Source: Phycomyces nitens (Eukaryota; Mucoromycota; Mucoromycetes; Mucorales; Phycomycetaceae). From it: a stretch of 64,000 nucleotides of DNA. The notes under the pieces were generated by a model that saw only the letters and a program-made list of their open reading frames with translations, made no database searches and was not told where the DNA came from. Shown here in pieces: positions 22,060 through 33,861 of this stretch; positions within the stretch are counted from its first letter, which is position 1, and each line of letters starts with the position of its first letter. Where the stretch lies: the NCBI GenBank assembly GCA_022702545.1, contig JAHRBC010000005.1, positions 2,418,001 through 2,482,000 of the forward strand, in the 5' to 3' direction. Made by a program: the position numbers and the translations under genes.

Positions 22060-22522
22060 TTGTAAATTGCAAAGACAGCAATTCATAATTCCTCCAGAGC
22101 TTTATGATGCTCATTCCACTCCGCCTTTTGCCATCAAAGAAATATAGGTCCTGCCCCACCCAGAAACCATTAGAAAATACTTGATCTTTACAGAAAAATA
22201 TATAAAGGCCTTTTTCTAGTCCAATACACAAGCAGTTTATAAAGTCCAATTGTTTGTGCACTGACAAATCCAGTATAGTCTAGGCAAAGAATCGGCTGGA
22301 TAGCCATGGTTGTAGCAATTGATAGGACCATAACTTCCTTATTTTTGTTTTTTTGAAGCATGTCCCTTTTGGATTGTACAAGATGCAAGAACCTTATAGC
22401 ACATATATGCATGTATGGATGTGCAGTGGATTGGCCTCGGTGACTTGTGACTGTTGTATTCTCCCTCGAAATGCAAGACAAACACAAGCACATATACATT
22501 TCCTTTCTCTGCATTAACAAGT
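22060..22522. promoter_or_regulatory. Shared divergent promoter region of two mitochondrial genes
   Basis: 463 bp between the starts of the HTD2-like gene (-) and the 92-residue gene (+). CCAAT-type motifs occur (ATTGG at 22433-22437 and CCAAT within AGTCCAAT near 22210 and 22245). Exact start sites cannot be seen. Confidence 0.4.
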
Positions 22523-22801
22523 ATGATGTATTCCATGTTCTCACGTACTCCATTCACTCGACAAATCATCTCCACACGACGCGCCTATTCAACCTCCTCA
22601 CCAAATGGTGCACGTGCATTCTATTACCAGTACGGCACTCCCCTTGTAAAATGTACAGTCCTGGCATCCGCTACCACAATGGGCTGGCAGCTGTTGTGGC
22701 AGCATCTCGAGTATCAAGAATACCGAGACGCTGCAGAGAGCCAATTATCTACTCTTGAGCAGAGAATCAAGGCATTAGAAGAGCAGCGTTCTAGCGCATA
22801 A
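22523..22801 (+). CDS. Small mitochondrial inner-membrane-type protein, unknown function
   Basis: Single exon, 92 residues from the ATG at 22523. An upstream in-frame ATG at 22454 would add 23 residues and is less likely. The N-terminal FSRTPFTRQIISTRRAYSTS has the Arg/Ser pattern and RAYS cleavage-like motif of a mitochondrial presequence. Then YYQYGTPLVKCTVLASATTM suggests one membrane segment, and an acidic-basic helix ends the protein (STLEQRIKALEEQ). Family not recognised, but the architecture of presequence, one TM and a short coiled coil is common among small mitochondrial proteins. It shares a promoter region with HTD2. Confidence 0.7.
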   Translation: MMYSMFSRTPFTRQIISTRRAYSTSSPNGARAFYYQYGTPLVKCTVLASATTMGWQLLWQHLEYQEYRDAAESQLSTLEQRIKALEEQRSSA

Positions 22802-23380
22802 AAGAAAATTAAACATGATATTCACATTAATAAATTCAGTGCAAAAGCGTCTTTATCCACACATTGTACTCTAAAGACAATCAAGTTTAATGTGATGGAT
22901 TGATTGTCCAAGACATGGTGATAAAATAAAATAAAATAATTTATTTATTTATTTATTAATGTATATAATATAATAATCCTATAAATGGAAATTGTACAAA
23001 CCTGTTTGACTATAAACAGTGACCAGTGCACGTTCCTCTTACAATATTACTCTATATTCCCTTTTCGTTTTCTCTGGCTGTCTTTGCACATTAGTTTTTG
23101 CAACAGCCTATCATATAATAATAATAATAATAATTACAGTTATTGAAAATCCCTCTGATTTCTATTCATCCCTAGAGAGAAAGAACTATTGAATCGCTCT
23201 TTTGCTTTTATATATTTATATATATATATATATATATATCTTTGGCACTTTGGCTTGCAAGATATATCTATCCTACTCTTTTGTACCAAAAACAACTTGT
23301 CATCAAAAGGGAATTATCTACAGCCCTAGTCATTTTCCCTCATCACTTTTTTTTTTCTGCAACTCTTGATCACAAAAACC
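22802..23380. other. Intergenic before SEC1
   Basis: Contains TTTA repeats (about 22935-22960), an ATA/AAT run (about 23116-23133) and a TA microsatellite (about 23210-23240). No coding signal is seen. Confidence 0.6.
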
Positions 23381-26300
23381 ATGGCATCTCTCATTGACAT
23401 TATGCGGAAACGTAAGGATCTATCTTTAAAGCATCTTTTGCAGAGAGACTCTTGATGGAATGTAAATAAGTAAAAATGAATAAATAAAAACAAATGTATA
23501 TTCTGCAATCTAGGCCTCTTGGACACCATTCGATCCATCCAACCTCCAGGAAAATGGAAGATTGTTGTTGTAGATTCCAAGAGCTACCAAATTCTCAATG
23601 CAGCATGCAATATGGACGATATCCTGGAAATGAACGTAAGGCCATTGTTTCTGCTTCATTCACAATGCATTTCAACCTTTTGTTTTTTGTTGTTGTTGTT
23701 GTATTTATGAATCCATTTTATTTTACAGGTTATGAGTAAGTCCACAACATCATTGACCCAATCGCAATTACCCAGACTATACTGACCTTGTAAACTCTGC
23801 TTGAATAACAATAGCCGTGGAAAACATTGAGAAAACCAGGACCCATTATCCCACAAACGAAGCCATCTATTTCCTCACCCCATGCCAAGAATCCATCCTT
23901 CGCTTGGTGGATGATTTTAGAGACCATAAAAACCCCCAATACAAGGCTGCCCATATCCATTTCACAAGTGGTATGTAGAAACACTGCCTCTTTAATTCAG
24001 AGCAATCAATTAAAGGGTTTTCTTTAATGTAGGTTTGGATGACACGATTTTTAGAGATCTCAACCAGCGCCTAAAGTCAACTGGTGCCTCAGAGTACATT
24101 CTTTGCCTAAAGGAAATGTACGTTGATTTTATGGGTAAGATTCACGAGTGTCTCTTGGCTCGTTTGTGCTTAAAAAAAAATGGCGTTTATTCTAGTGGTC
24201 GAGTCGGCTGTATTCACTGTCGAGCCCATCACGAGCTTCTTTTCAATCTTTGGAACCGACACACGCTCCCATCCAGAAGACTCTATCCGAGTTACGGCCA
24301 AACAGCTCTTATCGGTTTGTGCTACACTCGGTGAGGATCCCATCATTCGGTACCAAACACCATCGGGCGACAGTCCTTCACCACAAGGATCTGCCACACG
24401 CACCCTTGCTACCGTTCTTCAAAAGGAGATGGATGACTTTTGTCGCATCAGCCCAAATTTCCCGGTAAGCAGGTCTATTTAAGCATAGTCTTATTGGCAC
24501 CACTCTTACCCATGTGTTTGTCTTGTAGCCTGCCCGTAGCCCTCCTCAACCACGCGCCACCTTGCTGATTCTTGATCGCTCGATTGACCCAATGGCTCCT
24601 TTGCTGCACGAGTTTACCTACCAGGCAATGATCACTGACCTTTTGGAAGTCGAGAATTCAGAATCGAAAAAGGGTATCAAATACACACACGAATATACTC
24701 AGGAAGATGGGTCTTTGGCTACGTTGGATGTCATATTGAATGAAGAAGATGCTGTGTATCGCTCTGTACGTCACCAGCACATTGCAGAGTGCACCGAGAA
24801 TCTTGTCAAGGATTTCAAGAAATTCCTGGAAGACCACAAGGCAACTTCCCAGGCAGGGTAAGTTGATGCTTCTTGTTCTCAAGAATATTTGGGTATACTT
24901 AATATATATATATATATATTTACTAGGGATCGTCCAGATGCCCCAAGAGACGCATCAAAGAACCTCAAGGACATGAAGGAGATGATTACAAACATTCCAA
25001 AGTTCCAAGACATGAAGGCAAAAGTAAATAACAAGAGACTGATTTATGAGTTGAATCTCAATGGTTTTACTAGTACTCTGCTCACATTAGCATTGCTCAA
25101 GAGTGCATGTCGCGCTTTGAGCAGCAAAAGCTAAACTCTGTTGGAAATCTGGAACAGGTAATGTCTGCTATTGATATAGCATTTATCAAGCTAATTTATA
25201 ATATATATTTTGTTTTGAAAACAATAGAACATGGCTACTGGAGAGACACCTTCTGGAAACACTCCAAAGACAATAGTTCTGGACATGGTCCCACTCTTGG
25301 ACGATCCTCATGTTAGGTATATATATATATAGAACTATTATTTATTATTACTGTATCATTTATCATTCTGTGTTTAGCTCTGTTGATAAAGCACGTCTCT
25401 TGATGCTCTATATTCTGTACAAGGACGGAAACTTGTATGAAGACGATAAGCGAAAGTTGCTCGAGCACGCTCGCCTTCCAATTGAGCTCCGGGAAGCAGT
25501 AAACAATCTATCTCTTCTGGGCATCAAGGTGTCCAGGGATCGTAAATTGAAAGAAAAAGGACGCAAGAGAGAAAAGAGAAGACGGGATTCCCGCGATGCA
25601 CCCTTTGAACTGTCGCGGTACATACCCAACGTAAAAAGGATTATGGATGTAAGTAGATGTATATAAAGTTAGAATGTTGATATGCTCATTATTGGTGATC
25701 CTAGGCACAACTCTCGAATACACTTGAAGCAGCTCAATTTGCATACACACGTCAATCTGATATTGAACCCACAGAAGAAGCCAATGGAGCCCCTCATTCT
25801 ACAATTCCTGCCAGTGGCATATCTCTTCGCACCACCAAGCCAACATGGAATAAAAAGGGAGGAAATGGAATCGTAAGTCTTGTTGTAGACCAAGTTTTGC
25901 TATCCAAAACGGCCCTAATATCCCTTCAAATGTGCCTTTTTTTTTTCAGGGACAGCCTTTTGGAGCTTCTCGTGCAAAGTTAATTGTGGTTGTGCTGGGC
26001 GGCATGACATATTCAGAAATCAGATCGGCTTATGAGCTGGCTGAATTGCATGATCGTGATATTTACGTCGGTAAGGGCAAAACAAAGGAGATGTGAATAC
26101 CAATAGACAGCCGCTATCCAAATCTAACCCTCTTCATTCCATAGGCACCACCGAGATTCTAAAGCCTGCCAAGTTTGTGGAAAATCTGAGTAAGCTGCGT
26201 CAGCCAATTCCTGCCACTCGATCTGTCATCGCACCCTATGTGGCCCCACCTCCTGTCCAGGAACACCACAAACACCAAAAGATTTCCAATCTCATACCTC

Positions 26301-26440
26301 ATATTAACCACACCACAAGCTCCCTCTCAAACCTCAGTTTGAGCAGCCCGAGTATAAAGAGTACCGGAAGCACCCAGAGCGCACCAGAAAAGCCTGAAGA
26401 AAAGAAGAAGAAGAGAGGATTAAAGAAGTTGTTTGGCTAG
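23381..26440 (+). CDS. SEC1: Sec1/Munc18 family exocytosis protein
   Basis: Fourteen exons: 23381-23411, 23514-23635, 23729-23735, 23815-23970, 24033-24134, 24196-24464, 24529-24857, 24927-25023, 25074-25157, 25228-25316, 25378-25648, 25705-25872, 25950-26070 and 26145-26440. All phases agree, giving 713 residues, close to yeast Sec1. SM proteins bind syntaxin/SNARE complexes and are needed for vesicle fusion at the plasma membrane. Visible SM features: GKWKIVVVDSKS (domain 1), TNEAIYFLTP, LLILDRSIDPMAPLLHEFTYQAM, LNSVGNLEQ, LLMLYIL, VLGGMTYSEIRSAYELAE and VGTTEILKPAKF. A 7-nt exon (GTTATGA) supplies Val-Met and the first base of Thr between EMN and VENIEKTR and is required by phase. The tail is Lys-rich (EKKKKRGLKKLFG). 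Strong call. Confidence 0.95.
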
Positions 26441-27227
26441 AGCAGACATTGGGTTGGTTTTGTCGTATAGGGATATATGTAGCAGGTTTCTTTATTCAAC
26501 TTATTCGATGATATCTAAAAGTATAAAATCCCTTTAAAAAAATGAAACATAATTATTATAGATATTCTAGACCAGAAATGATAAAGGACATTTTTTGTTT
26601 TATTTTACTACATGGTAACAAGTTTGAAAATAGTTGAAGAAATGAGTATTGAGTTTGGTATTAGAGAACACAAGTATCTGCAAATACAAAGTAGAGCCAC
26701 AAACATCCCCTTGAACTTTTAGACTTGCACATGGACACCAAATATGAATAATCTCTTTTATGTTTTCAAAGAATTCCAAGTGTTTATTAGGCACAATATT
26801 ATATGGTTACTGGTAATATCCAAATCTTAATTTACAAGGATTCATACTAAATTCCTTGATGTATTAAGATCAATTCCGTGAAACCTTGGACTATCATGAC
26901 AGCTATTAAAGGCTTAATAGCATACTACAAGTACATGTCTTTTTAAGAACAGTGCCAACTGCTTTTCAGCCCACAATTCAACCAGTTACTTGCAAAAAAT
27001 AAACTAATAAACTAAATTGACAGCAAAAGAGTGTGTGGGATAACCCTATTATATTGTGGGTGGTTGTCTGCATCTTGACATATTTAAATACCGCTCACCG
27101 TGATGTCACGGAGACCAAATGGGCGGGTTCAGTGTCTAAAACGTTTCATCGGGACCAACCTGTCCTTTCCTCTAGCAAAGCCAAGTAACCTCTTGCCTCA
27201 CTTTTCTCTTTCTTTTGGAATCTTGTA
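26441..27227. other. Intergenic with VMA11 promoter elements
   Basis: 787 bp without a gene. Near the right end, TGATGTCACGG (about 27100-27110, CRE/ATF-like) and TGGGCGGG (27120-27127, GC box-like) lie 100-130 bp before the VMA11-like ATG and may be promoter elements. Inference only. Confidence 0.4.
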
Positions 27228-28188
27228 ATGGACACCGCTGTCTATTGCCCATCATATGCACCTTTCTTTGGGTTTGCCGGTGTATTTGCCTCGGTAGGAC
27301 CATCCGGCAATTTTACCAACCAGACACAAAATTGACTTGCTAACAACACATCACTCTCCATACGCGCCTTTACCGTTTATACAGATGGCATTCAGCTGTA
27401 AGTCCGCTTCATCCACCTTGACCTTTATGCATAATGCCTCTTGATTTCTCGGACGAGCCACTTGGAATTCGAATTAACTGTATATAATGTCCTTCTTTTT
27501 TATTGCTCTTTTTGAACCATTTAGCCCTCGGAGCTGCCTATGGTACCTCGAGAGCAGGTATTGGAATTGCCGGTATTGGTCCATTCCGCCCTGAGCTTGT
27601 GATGAAGGTATGGACTTGTTTAGATACATTTGCTTGATCCTTAAATCTATCAAACTCCGTAGTCTTTGATTCCCGTCGTTATGAGTGGTATTATTGCCGT
27701 TTACGGTCTGGTTGTTGCTGTCTTGTTGGCAGGTCAAAGTAAGTTAGGAGAGCAGTAAATCATCGTGATCTGTCATGGAATCCATCTCACCATCAACCTG
27801 AAACCTAGTGTCACCCACTGCCGGCTATTCTCTGTTCTCGTAAGTCCCATTCATTGCCCGTGTTTGATTAGAAATAATGACTCGAGATTGTACACAATAC
27901 ACTTAGTGGCTTCGTCGCATTGGGTGCAGGTCTCTCGGTTGGTGTGGGTGGTCTTGCAGCCGGCTATGCTATTGGTGTTGTTGGTGACTATGTAGGTTTG
28001 GCTTCTCGAGTATGCAAAAAAGAAGTCTCATCAATTGTTAATAGTGTGTCCGTGGCTATGCGAGAGAGAACAGAGTTTTTGTGACCATGGTTCTTATTCT
28101 TATTTTTGCCGAAGTTCTGGGTCTCTATGGTCTTATTGTAGCTCTTATTTTGAACGCAAAGGCAGACAATACGCTTTGTATTCTATAA
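27228..28188 (+). CDS. VMA11: V-type ATPase proteolipid subunit c' (Vma11-like)
   Basis: Seven exons: 27228-27293, 27385-27397, 27525-27607, 27663-27738, 27809-27839, 27907-27991 and 28045-28188, giving 165 residues. Four TM helices of the Vo rotor ring that moves protons across vacuolar and endosomal membranes. [11 protein letters not shown] opens helix 1, and [19 protein letters not shown] with [15 protein letters not shown] favour the fungal c' (Vma11) type over c. The essential acidic residue is Glu141 in [13 protein letters not shown]. Exon 2 is only 13 nt (MAFS plus one base). The segment before helix 4 ([16 protein letters not shown]) departs from the usual QPRLFVGM. It ends 105 bp from the convergent DHX34 gene. 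Confidence 0.93.
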
Positions 28189-28293
28189 AAGAACCAAGGA
28201 GTGAAAAAAAAGGAAGACATTTTTATATCCAATCCAGACAATAAGAAACGGATCTTGTTATAACCAAGAATAATTATTTGTGTTGGTTATCTT

Positions 28294-31200
28294 TTATTTT
28301 GTTAATGTGGATTCCTGTTCTTTTGTGCCAAGTTTCTTGTGTTTGGACTCGCAGGTCTCCAGATGTTCAGCTACTTGATCCAGGGTGAAAGAAAACGTAT
28401 CATGACATGTCTTGCAATTCCAATACATCTTCATACCCGCAGGAACCCTTTCGGTTTGGGGTATGCTAGAGGCACAGGATGGCACATTCAGGGCGTTGTA
28501 GTGAATACTGTATGTGATTTGGATTCCAGTCCGAATAACTAGTTCAATGTGAGCCCTATAGAACCAATTCATTCGATTCATTTGCACTGTACCATCTTTT
28601 GGATTCCAGGACCTTGGAAGGTCTAATTCACTATCTTGACGAGGTTTGAATTTCGAATACTAGCAAAAAAAACCTCAGTAATCTTTATATACACTTTTTT
28701 TGAATTCATATACAAAACAACCTACCATTTTCAATAATTCTGACGCCTTGGCAATCCCAAGTTCGGCTGATATAGAAGTCTCCATGAATATCGCCAATTT
28801 ATCTACACCCTTGCTTAGTCTTTTTCTTCTTTTTTTCTTGGTTAATTCTCATGGTTTACCAGTCAAGACTTTGATTTGCTTCTGGTAGTCTTCTTCAACA
28901 GCAGGTGTCCACATGTCGACCGGTTTGCCGCTAGAAGAAGGTTGGTCTTGATCATTTAGAATACATTGAAGGCCCCAAGGCAAGTCTTGGCGAACTGATG
29001 GACTGATAATGTAATTTTCTGGTGGATCTTCAATGGACTATAAAGATGATCAGAATCGATATCTTTGTTCATCAATGTTACCTTTCCTAAACCGCGGCTA
29101 ATTCTACGATTCAAAAGATCATGCCACTGAGAGCGCAGTAGATGGGTCAGATAGAGCACGTAGTCTGCCACAGGTCCAGTGCGGAATCGAATCACATAAA
29201 AAGAGTCAATAACAAGCACACTGCAGTCAGAGTTGGTGTCAACTATAGAGATACAAGTATTGAGTTTCACAAGTCTTGCTGTCATTTCAATAGCCCCTAC
29301 TTGTTTTAGCAAACATTAATAGGATATGAATGCCTAGAATAAGAGTATGGTTAGGCCAATAGGTTGAGTATTGCATGGCAGGATATACAGAAACTTGCCT
29401 GGAGTGCGTGTGATATTGAGAAGATATGGCCTATTTGTTTCTAAAATCTGAAGATAGCACAAAAGCTGATGGTACATGGCCTGCTCTACAATAATATCAT
29501 CTAAAAAAAGACAATACACGACATTTGATTCTAGTCTTTCTCTCTTGAATGACTGACTAACCTTTCCGAACATTGTCTCCAACACCTTGAACCCAATCAG
29601 GATGAGCTGAAAACACACTGGTTGGGTGAATGCTCAAGAAGCTCTTGACTATAATTCACTTGTTAATCCCACACTTGTCCAAACAATCACCTAAAAAACT
29701 TACCTGGCGTATGGAATACAATTTCGTTACTGTTTCTATAGGGGTTGTGTTCGTCTCCAATAGCCAGTTGAGGATACAGAGATGAGCAGATTATCAACTT
29801 TATCAGACCGATATCTTTAGTTGACAGTGATGCAGCACGCGATTTGAGATTCCTGAGGTTGTTGGTCATGGAGAATTCGAGATCACGAATGTCATCCTTT
29901 TCTTTTTGACCTATTGGTAAAGAAAAAGAAAGGGTATCATGTTTATAGCTATCCAAGTCTTATAAGCAACCTACCTTGAGAAGGCTGTCCTTCATAGTCC
30001 ATTTCTAAAATACGTCGTCTTTTGCTCGATCGTTGATCATATTTTTCTCTTCTAAACAACTCCCGTTTCTCGTTTCTCGTTTGCTGTTCATCATCCTTGC
30101 AAATATTCTTTGTTATTAAATGTACAAGACTATGGTCCGTACCTCATCTTCTGATCCATCTTTTCGATTTCTTAGGGATTCTAGCAATCCAGGTTGGAAA
30201 TCGTTCAAGACTTTTTCGAATTGGCGTCGCATCTTTGCAATCTACAGACATTGTATACCTTGAGTATACAGTTTTTTTTTCAATATACACTGTAGCCACA
30301 GATACCTCATAAAGACGCTGCTCTTCTAGGCCATGCCGACGGCACCAGCTACGAGATGTATTCTAATTTTTTTTTAAAAAAAAATATCGAGTATATTAGT
30401 TTTATATGTTTTGGCAAATGTTCTACTGCACCTTTTTGTCCTCTTTTGAGTCAAGCCACGCTTGCCAGATATTTAACAAAGTAAACGGATCACCGTGATG
30501 CGAGTCAAATACTTTTCTGTTCTGTAAAGATTAAACATGCCATTTGTTCAGCAATGTTTAGGGAGGAGGGGCTACAGTGCACTTACCTGAGCAATATCCG
30601 AGCTCGAGTTTGGCGGTAGTCGAGAAAATGGAGACTGTACACTCATACTGGCAGCAATTGTGATTATAGGGTCTACTATATTAAACACCTTTTGAATAAT
30701 GTTAGGATGTAGATTCTCATGTTCCCTGGTATATTTCTGTTACCGTTGCCATGATCAGCATCTTTCCAATAATGGTATCAACCGGAAGATCAGCAAGGAT
30801 TTTTCCCAGTGCCATGATATTCTCGGAAGCATCAATGGCTCCCAAGTTTTGGAGAAATTCCATAGACGCATTTAGTGCATCTTCAGATGGAGCCTAATAA
30901 GGGTATAGAAGAAGAAAAAAGAGTTTTAAAGGTATCTTGTTTAGACGATTGTCTGCAACCTTGAATATTCTTGTCCTTCTAGTTTACCTCTACATAGTCA
31001 AACATGCGTGGACAACCAAGATCCATGGCCTTTATTTGTAACAAGAGTGGCTCAAGAGGAGCTCTTTGGATCTCGGGTACCGGAAAGTCATTAAAATGGG
31101 AAAACTCGTTTTCAGAATAGAGTCGAAAGCATTCGCCTGGACCTGTTCGTCCAGCACGACCCGAGCGCTGTGTGGCGCTTGCCTTTGAGATCCAGAACTC

Positions 31201-33629
31201 GGATAGTTTGCTCATATTAGATGTAGGGTCATGGCTGAGCTCCTTGACTTTGCCTATAGTTCAAACTGAGTATATTCCATGTTTTCCATTGCATTTGTTT
31301 GTTTTGTTTACCAGAGTCTATAATGAACCTGATTCCATCGATAGTGATACTTGTTTCAGCTCTATATCACCATACAGTCAATAAATGAGTCTAATGTACC
31401 AAATCAAATCAAATAAAAGGGTATTTACATGTTGGAGCTAATAATACATTTTCGGATTCCTTCAGGAGCAATATCAAACACCTTTTCTTGATCATCCACA
31501 GCCAACGATGAATGAAGCATCAATATAATCCATTTTCTATACCAGGATAATGTTTAGCCCCCCTCCAATTTCGCTATCAGACTCCCAGGATACTTACTTT
31601 GTATGTTGGGCGTATTCTTTTAGCTCTTCCGAGAGAGAGGAGATCTTTAATTGATGATATTAGTCGGTTGCCAAGACAACTAAGCAAAGTGGCTTACTTC
31701 GTTAATGCCAGACATGAATATAAGTAAATCGCCTCGTTCTGTAACAGGCACAGATTGATCAATGTACTCCATGACCTTTAGATATGGTGCTATAGTTTCT
31801 TTTAGTCAAACTCTATACATTGGCAAATATATATATATATATAATTTACCAGCCTTGACTTTCTCTGATCGACTTGGTATAGATTCCTTTAATATAGATA
31901 CATACTTGTATGAGAAACCCAGGGTTTATAAATAGCTACTCGTTTACCTTTATTGTGGACAATTGCCGTCTCTTGTGATTGTCTTCATTTACAAGATTCT
32001 TATCATCCTCTCCCTGGGGCCAATATTGAATATTGACTGTATACATCTTTCCAGGAACCTGTTTGTCATTTATGACTCAATATGATTAGTTTTCTACAGA
32101 TCTGGCCCATACTGAGAACTTACTATGAGAGCCGGGGCATCAAAATACTGGGCAAACATCTCTGCATTGATTGTGGCACTCATCAATACAACATACAAGT
32201 CATTTCGAGCCTTTAGTAGTCTCTTTAACAAGCCCAACAAAAAATCCCCTATTCAGCACTAATAAGTAAAACTTATAGTTGGTGAATTTTTTTTTTCAAG
32301 AATAAAAGATACCCATCATGTGTCTTTCGTGCACTTCGTCCACTACAATCACATCGTACATGGACAATGTGTCATCTAATGCATATTGACGAAGTAAGAG
32401 GCCCTACAAAATGTGTCAAAAACATAGTGCCGTGTGTCACGTTCAAAATGGCTTGGACTCACCTCGGTCAAGAAGAGCACCCGAGTACGACTTGTCTTGG
32501 TCCCCTCAAAGCGTACTTGATAGGCAATTTCCGAGCCATATTCATTCAAGGTTTCATAGCTAATGTACCAAGGAACTGATCTCTTTAGACAACTATCCAA
32601 TTTTTATCATCCTCAAACCTTTACCTCACACGTTTCGCAAGCGCAGAACAGGCAATACGTCGAGGCTGAGTACATGCAATCTTTCGGAATCCAGCTTTAA
32701 GAAGTATCTGAGGGACTTGTGTGGGTTCATAAAGGTATGAGGATTTCTCGATATTGACATCATCATTCTGGCCCCTCTCTCTCTCTCTCTCTATTTACCT
32801 TGGGTACTTTTTCCGCATCCCGTGTCGCCTGCAATCAGCAGTACTCGATGTTCTTTTAGAGTCTGAACAATCGCATTTGCAAATGGGGTTATTGGAAGTG
32901 CGGCTCGATTCTAATAAAAAAAAACATTATATCCATGCCCATTGTTGCTTCCAAACATACCTTTTCCAACTTTTCCTTCAAGATCTTGTTTTTCTTTTGA
33001 CGAAAGTCTTGAAAAAGCACAAGTGCATGCCGAATCATCTCACTCTCACGTCCAACACTAGACATTTTCCCTTTGCTATTCTGCGAGTCTTTGCCTTTCA
33101 ATGGTTCGGTTTGCTCTTGAAGACTTGCCTTGAGACGCTTGAAAAAAGCTGTTTAAACTTAGTACACCAGATAAAAATTAACTTTATCCCCATAATAAAT
33201 AAATAAATAGATAAAAGACGGCCCAAAATAATCTCACATTCAAAATCATAATAGACGGCTGATCCGGTAGGAACCAGCCAGGACGCCAGACCGCATTTTC
33301 GGCGAGAGAAAAAAAGGTCATCAGTTTCTTGACTCCAGGGACGATCAGACGAATCATCCAAGGGTTGTCGCTTTTGAGACTTTAGAAACTGTTGTGCGTC
33401 CTTTAATGCCTGGAGACGTTTCTCGGGGTTATTCAGCTACAGCAATTTTAAAGATGTCAATACGCATTGCCAAGTGGATTGCCAATCTTACAATCTCTTT
33501 TAGATTCCATAGTTTTGGTTTGAATGCCGCTTCGTTCCGAATCAGTGTTCCATCGACATCATATCTCTCTTCAGGGACGTATTCTTTTCGCCTTTTACGA
33601 TCTCGTTGATGATGATGATTATTATTCAT
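28294..33629 (-). CDS. DHX34: DEAH-family (DEVH) RNA helicase, DHX34 orthologue
   Basis: 29 exons (28 introns), 1193 residues with every phase consistent: 33629-33492, 33436-33238, 33148-32961, 32910-32799, 32715-32625, 32559-32463, 32403-32313, 32248-32124, 32058-31948, 31886-31850, 31789-31698, 31644-31598, 31536-31429, 31361-31312, 31253-30988, 30893-30744, 30688-30587, 30521-30432, 30362-30306, 30241-30143, 30095-29975, 29910-29704, 29648-29562, 29500-29399, 29333-29301, 29242-29082, 29037-28860, 28802-28726, 28659-28294. Motifs: GDTGCGKST (about 203), DEVHERH (about 297), SAT (about 329), [25 protein letters not shown] (about 524), then helicase-associated domains. A C-terminal CxxC...H...C finger (NCKTCHD...HLETC) matches DHX34. 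In animals DHX34 acts in nonsense-mediated decay; the same role here is inferred. One intron (29398-29334) begins GC. Confidence 0.93.
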
Positions 33630-33830
33630 GGTTTTATTCAAGATGCATAACCGTCTCGATTCATTTGAGACTTTGTAGTGTGACTTTGTCGTTTGTAAAA
33701 CTGTGACATGTAATGTTCATTTGAAAGACATTCTGAGGCTGATAAAAGTATAATCGCAATCAACTGCCAGAAAGATTCTGTATATTTTTATTGAGATTCC
33801 AACGCCAAACTAGACTAGACACGATTTCAC

Positions 33831-33861
<31 letters not shown>

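Noticed and set aside
30120..30312. Small frames inside the DHX34 introns
   Set aside because: Helicase exon phases explain the coding signal; the extra frames run through intron sequence.
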